From: Liolophura sinensis | Taxonomy: Eukaryota; Mollusca; Polyplacophora; Chitonida; Chitonidae | Direction of reading: 5' to 3' | DNA length: 64,000 nt | Assembly (NCBI RefSeq): GCF_032854445.1 | Contig: NC_088302.1 | Location: 48,948,046-49,012,045, forward strand | Shown: positions 60,601 through 64,000 of the stretch, one piece after another | Numbering within the stretch: position 1 is the stretch's first letter | Layout of the letters: every line of letters starts with the position of its first letter | Translations under genes and position numbers: made by a program | Notes under the pieces: generated by a model | What the model was told of the DNA's origin: nothing | What the model saw: the letters and a program-made list of their open reading frames with translations, nothing else | Databases searched by the model: none

Positions 60601-63600
60601 TTACAATAGGCTTTTCTCTCACAAGGTGGTATCCTGAAAACAAAAACCAATTTAAAGTGTCTACACAAGGAAATTATACAAAACAAAGATAATCATGATA
60701 CGCGGTAGATAACCTGCGTCGTTTATAGGTCATGGCACGTAAAGATTAATGAAGATAACATGTTTCTTGCACCCAGGAAATTGACAGCTGAAATATAATT
60801 GAAATATTAATCATGTGTACGACAAAAATAGCAGTTCTTCTGTTAACTCACTGACAGATGTTCAGCTTTATTCATTGATTGATCGCGAGAGTATTGGCAA
60901 CTAAGAAAAAAATGGAACTACACCGCCTTTGGCTGGGAAGCATGGGCCTGTCACGTAAGACACGTGGCTTAATAATGTTAAATCTTGAGCAGTGCAAGAC
61001 ATAGGCATATAACCTGGACCCGTGTGCAAGATGGTGTTCTTGGGATAAATTGTACTAATTCACCTTTTAAATTTTGCACTATAATATATCAACTTTGTAA
61101 ACATGCTCACCATGTTTTATGATTCGTCCAGTTGTTCACAGCCAGCCATGCAATACATGGAAATCTTTTAAAAACTTTAAACTCATCTACGTCTCTAATA
61201 GAATGATGAACAAGGGAGTCAACGTGGGAATGAACCTTGGTGGGATAAACTACTATTCGTCTGAGATAAAGTTTGTGGACGCCCTGAAGGAATCGGCTGA
61301 ATGGGTTACCCAGAGAACAGACCGCCATGAATGGAACACCCAAGAACAGGGCAAACTACACCTGCGACCAGACGGCTATCCGGCCAGTTTGGATGGTACG
61401 CCATCATGACGTCATGTAATACGTGCCTAACGTCACGTCCGTTTGTTAATAAATATTCACGATACGATTCACGACTACTGTATATTAAGTTTCCTGGAAA
61501 TAACATGATAGGGCTTATATCTTCACTCATAAAAAAAACAGTGTATTTGTTCGAGTTTAATAAAACGCTAAACAAATTGTGGCTCAGGAAAACTAATATG
61601 TAATGTTCTTTTCAAAGACATCGTGCATAGTCTGGTTCCCTGACGTTTTCTGCGTACCTGGAATGTGAAGCAATTACCGCCATTTGGCGTCAGAGGGAGG
61701 GTACCAGTCAGACTGTGCACAGCTCTCCTGCTTTATCTAATTGCAACTGCTGCTTATATGTATCTTAAATTTCACATCGAAACTAGTTTTTTGTTTCTGT
61801 TCTTGTCGATGATGCATATACTTTCCTCAATCACGGTTAACCTCATTTTAGGCACTTTGGTCGTGGGAAAGCTCTTTTTCCGCAATGTAGGCGATTATCA
61901 GCCCCACAGCAATTACACACTGTTGTATGACGGAGAGGGACATATCGTCTTCAAACTTGTCAACCACAAAATACTCAAGCAGTTCAAAGGTGAAAATTTC
62001 CTTTGTGTTTTAAAATCTCAGTGCCAGGCAAATGGAAATTTGGGCTTATCCATGCGTTAGTCAAATTAGAATTTCAACATATTTCTCAATTTCCCTTAGA
62101 AACTAAAGTAAGATAGCAAATAATATGAAAAGGATCCTCAGTGACGCAAAAATACATTTCCCGCGTAACAACGATGTCAGTTTAATATATTCAAGGGAAG
62201 TAACTTCATTGTGTTTGTGTGTGAAATAGTGATTATAATGGATATTTCGCTTGTTTGTTTTACAGGTCGATGGCTGATCCATTTTGAGCCGGGACATGGG
62301 GGGATTTTTTTTAGCATCACTAAAACTAATCCGCAAAACCCTCTGCGGAATGTGAGAATTGTGCTGCCTGGTTTTGAGGACCGATATGAGAAATTCCCCT
62401 TTAACCCTGTATTTCAGGAGCCGCTCAGGCGATACTCTGTCATCCGATTTATGGACTTCTTGCACACTAATGGCCACGGCGTGAGTAATGTGCCTCATAG
62501 TATCATATATTTATTTATTTATTTATTTTATTGGTGTTTTACGCCGTACTCAGGAATATTTCACTTATATTACGGCGGCCAGCATTGTGGTGGGAGGAAA
62601 CCATGCAGAGCTTGGGAGAAACCCACAAGCCAGCATGAGCTGGACTTGAACCCACAGCGACCGCATTGGTGAGAGGCTTCTGGGTCATTTCGCTGCGCTT
62701 GCGCGCTAACCAACTGATCCACATTGGCCCCCTCCTAGTAACAGTACGATCATAAAGGTGAAATTATGGCTGAAAACGAGTGATCATAAGTGATCAACTG
62801 GTGACCTATTCCACACTTTTACCTAATTATGTTTATTCTAAAGTTAAGTGCCATATAACATCTTGAGCTCATATCTAATCGGCAAATAAGATGTTCTCGT
62901 TATATAAGAAATAGGCCTGGTTGCAGTAGAAATAATGTGTTTGCTTACACGTTAACATGCAAGAAATTTTTAAAGGCTGATGCGATGAGTGTTGCCTAAA
63001 TAAATTCCGTTGTTTGGATGGGACCATTTTGTTCAGTTTTGCAGTTTTCTTTGTTTTATAGTTTTGTTTATTTGCCATTTTTGTCAACTTGGCTTTGTGT
63101 GACAAAGATATGGGATAACTGTTTGCTGACTGGTGGGTTTAAAGACATATCTACAGCCGTTGAGAATTATCTGCACCAGACACTTTTAACAATCTAATCT
63201 CTTCTAATAAATGCTTACTTTTTACTCGCTCGTAGGTTTTTATGGACTACAATTTGTAGCCGACATTGGCCTATTTACACATACAGATGGCTGTTTTTAG
63301 GGAAGAACAACTCTGTAAATTAGGAGAGAGACAGGACGGGGATTCTAAAGTCAACAACATAGCGGCAGCTCTCATTTTCAATCACGTGACAGACAGTGCC
63401 ACGGAATATAGTTAGAGTTATTCCCCCCTTGAATAGTGGATACCACAGTGTGCGAAAGTCATAAGATGCTAGAGCTTGTATGTTACTTTTCTAAGTTGGC
63501 ACATATCAAACTATGTTCGTGTTTTTTTAAAAAAAAACATAAAGGATTAATCTACTTTATCAAAGTCGTTGGAATCATTGATAAGATAAACTAAATTCAC

Positions 63601-63892
63601 AAGCTGTGTAAGGGCAAAGGAACCATTAATAAATCAATGAATGAATGAAGAAGTCAAATAGTTATAAACTCACCTATCTCTTCAACAGCCTGAGCCCACG
63701 ACATGGGCTACTCGTCGGAAGCCAGACTTCCACACCCAACAAGGCAATTCCGGGGGTGCCCTGGAGTACATGATTCAGCTATGTAATACTATGGGGATCA
63801 GTCCTTGGTTTAACATGCCTCATGCCGCCGACGATGACTTCGTCAGGAAATTCGCACAGGAAGTGAAAAAAAGTCTCAGACCGGATCTACAT
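57611..63892 (+). CDS. Secreted EGF-like / clan GH-A glycosidase-like protein, right copy, partial
   Basis: Exons 57611-57651, 57995-58131, 58861-58941, 60359-60488, 61142-61395, 61852-61989, 62266-62480, 63689-63892, then off the window after PDLH/gtaggt. All eight exons have exactly the lengths and phases of the left copy and no frame break. The signal peptide reads MVGSLVIFVTAMLT and is followed by the same EGF-like Cys pattern. Exon 8 carries GISPWFNMPHAADDDF. The acid/base and nucleophile exons would lie beyond position 64,000. Exon 5 differs from its twin at about nine residues; exons 7 and 8 at about one. The exon 5 donor is gtacgc where the left gene has gtaagc, which could weaken splicing. 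Confidence 0.85.
58942..59870 (+). repeat. 51-bp exon-derived minisatellite, right intron 3
   Basis: About 18 units of the same kind as in the left arm, beginning exactly at the exon 3 donor and decaying toward exon 4. Most units keep a GGTGAGTAG-like donor. The copy number and order differ from the left arm. Confidence 0.9.
62507..62732 (-). mobile_element. Main-family SINE in intron 7 of the right gene
   Basis: Starts with TATTTATTTATTTATTTTATT, then TTTTACGCCGTACTCAGG, and ends at the head GCGCGCTAACCAACTGATCC. It lies 26 bases past the exon 7 donor. The left copy's intron 7 has no SINE at this place. Confidence 0.9.
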
Positions 63893-64000
63893 GTAGGTAT
63901 ACTTCTAAAGTAACATTCCCCGAATTTCTGGTAATTTTAGAAACGTAATACCTGCAATATCTACGGTAGCGTTAGAGATATAAATACAATGGAATTTGTA

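Larger units (their letters stand above)
57425..64000. repeat. Right arm of the large palindrome
   Basis: Matches 46,185-55,160 in reverse complement up to the last base of the window, including exons 1-8, intron edges and the 51-bp array. One copy-specific SINE lies in intron 7 (62,507-62,732). Confidence 0.85.

Overview
This is eukaryotic nuclear DNA from an animal, most likely a lophotrochozoan and probably a mollusc. Genes are split by introns with GT-AG borders. The DNA is AT-rich, and tRNA-headed SINEs are scattered throughout with the tail style (tail ending in AAATAAATAA, or a CACT-repeat tail) that I associate with mollusc genomes. The phylum call is an inference from repeat style and gene content. 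There is no bacterial-style operon, CRISPR array or rRNA.

Region by region. 0-3.4 kb holds nested direct and inverted repeats and no recognisable gene. 3.46-8.84 kb is a nearly complete LINE with a zinc-knuckle ORF1 and an ORF2 carrying endonuclease, reverse transcriptase and RNase H. It is followed directly by a small intact SGNH-hydrolase ORF (8.84-9.41 kb) inside a second retroelement-like unit that ends near 10.1 kb. 11.9-40.3 kb is a tandem segmental duplication. Copy 1 (11.9-28.1 kb) carries an intact two-exon membrane copper amine oxidase gene. Copy 2 (28.1-40.3 kb) carries the same gene with its copper-site-coding segment deleted. Each copy also holds a broken Ty3/gypsy fossil and minisatellites. 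Copy 2 alone has a solo LTR. Copy 1 alone has a foldback-type repeat element at 23.3-26.1 kb.

40.1-64 kb holds the most striking feature: two head-to-head copies of a 14-exon secreted-protein gene arranged as a large palindrome around 56.3 kb. The left copy (minus strand, 54,985 to 40,095) can be read exon by exon from signal peptide to stop, 782 residues. The right copy (plus strand, from 57,611) runs off the window after exon 8. The protein has a signal peptide, Cys-rich EGF-like modules and a large domain with a SNEVWN motif and a later TYEAG motif, which fit the acid/base and nucleophile strands of clan GH-A glycosidases. Intron 3 of both copies holds a 51-bp minisatellite made from the end of exon 3 plus its own splice donor.

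The two main gene systems touch. The right breakpoint of the segmental duplication falls in the last intron of the left EGF/GH-A-like gene, so a second, still open copy of that gene's terminal exon lies stranded at 28.0 kb.
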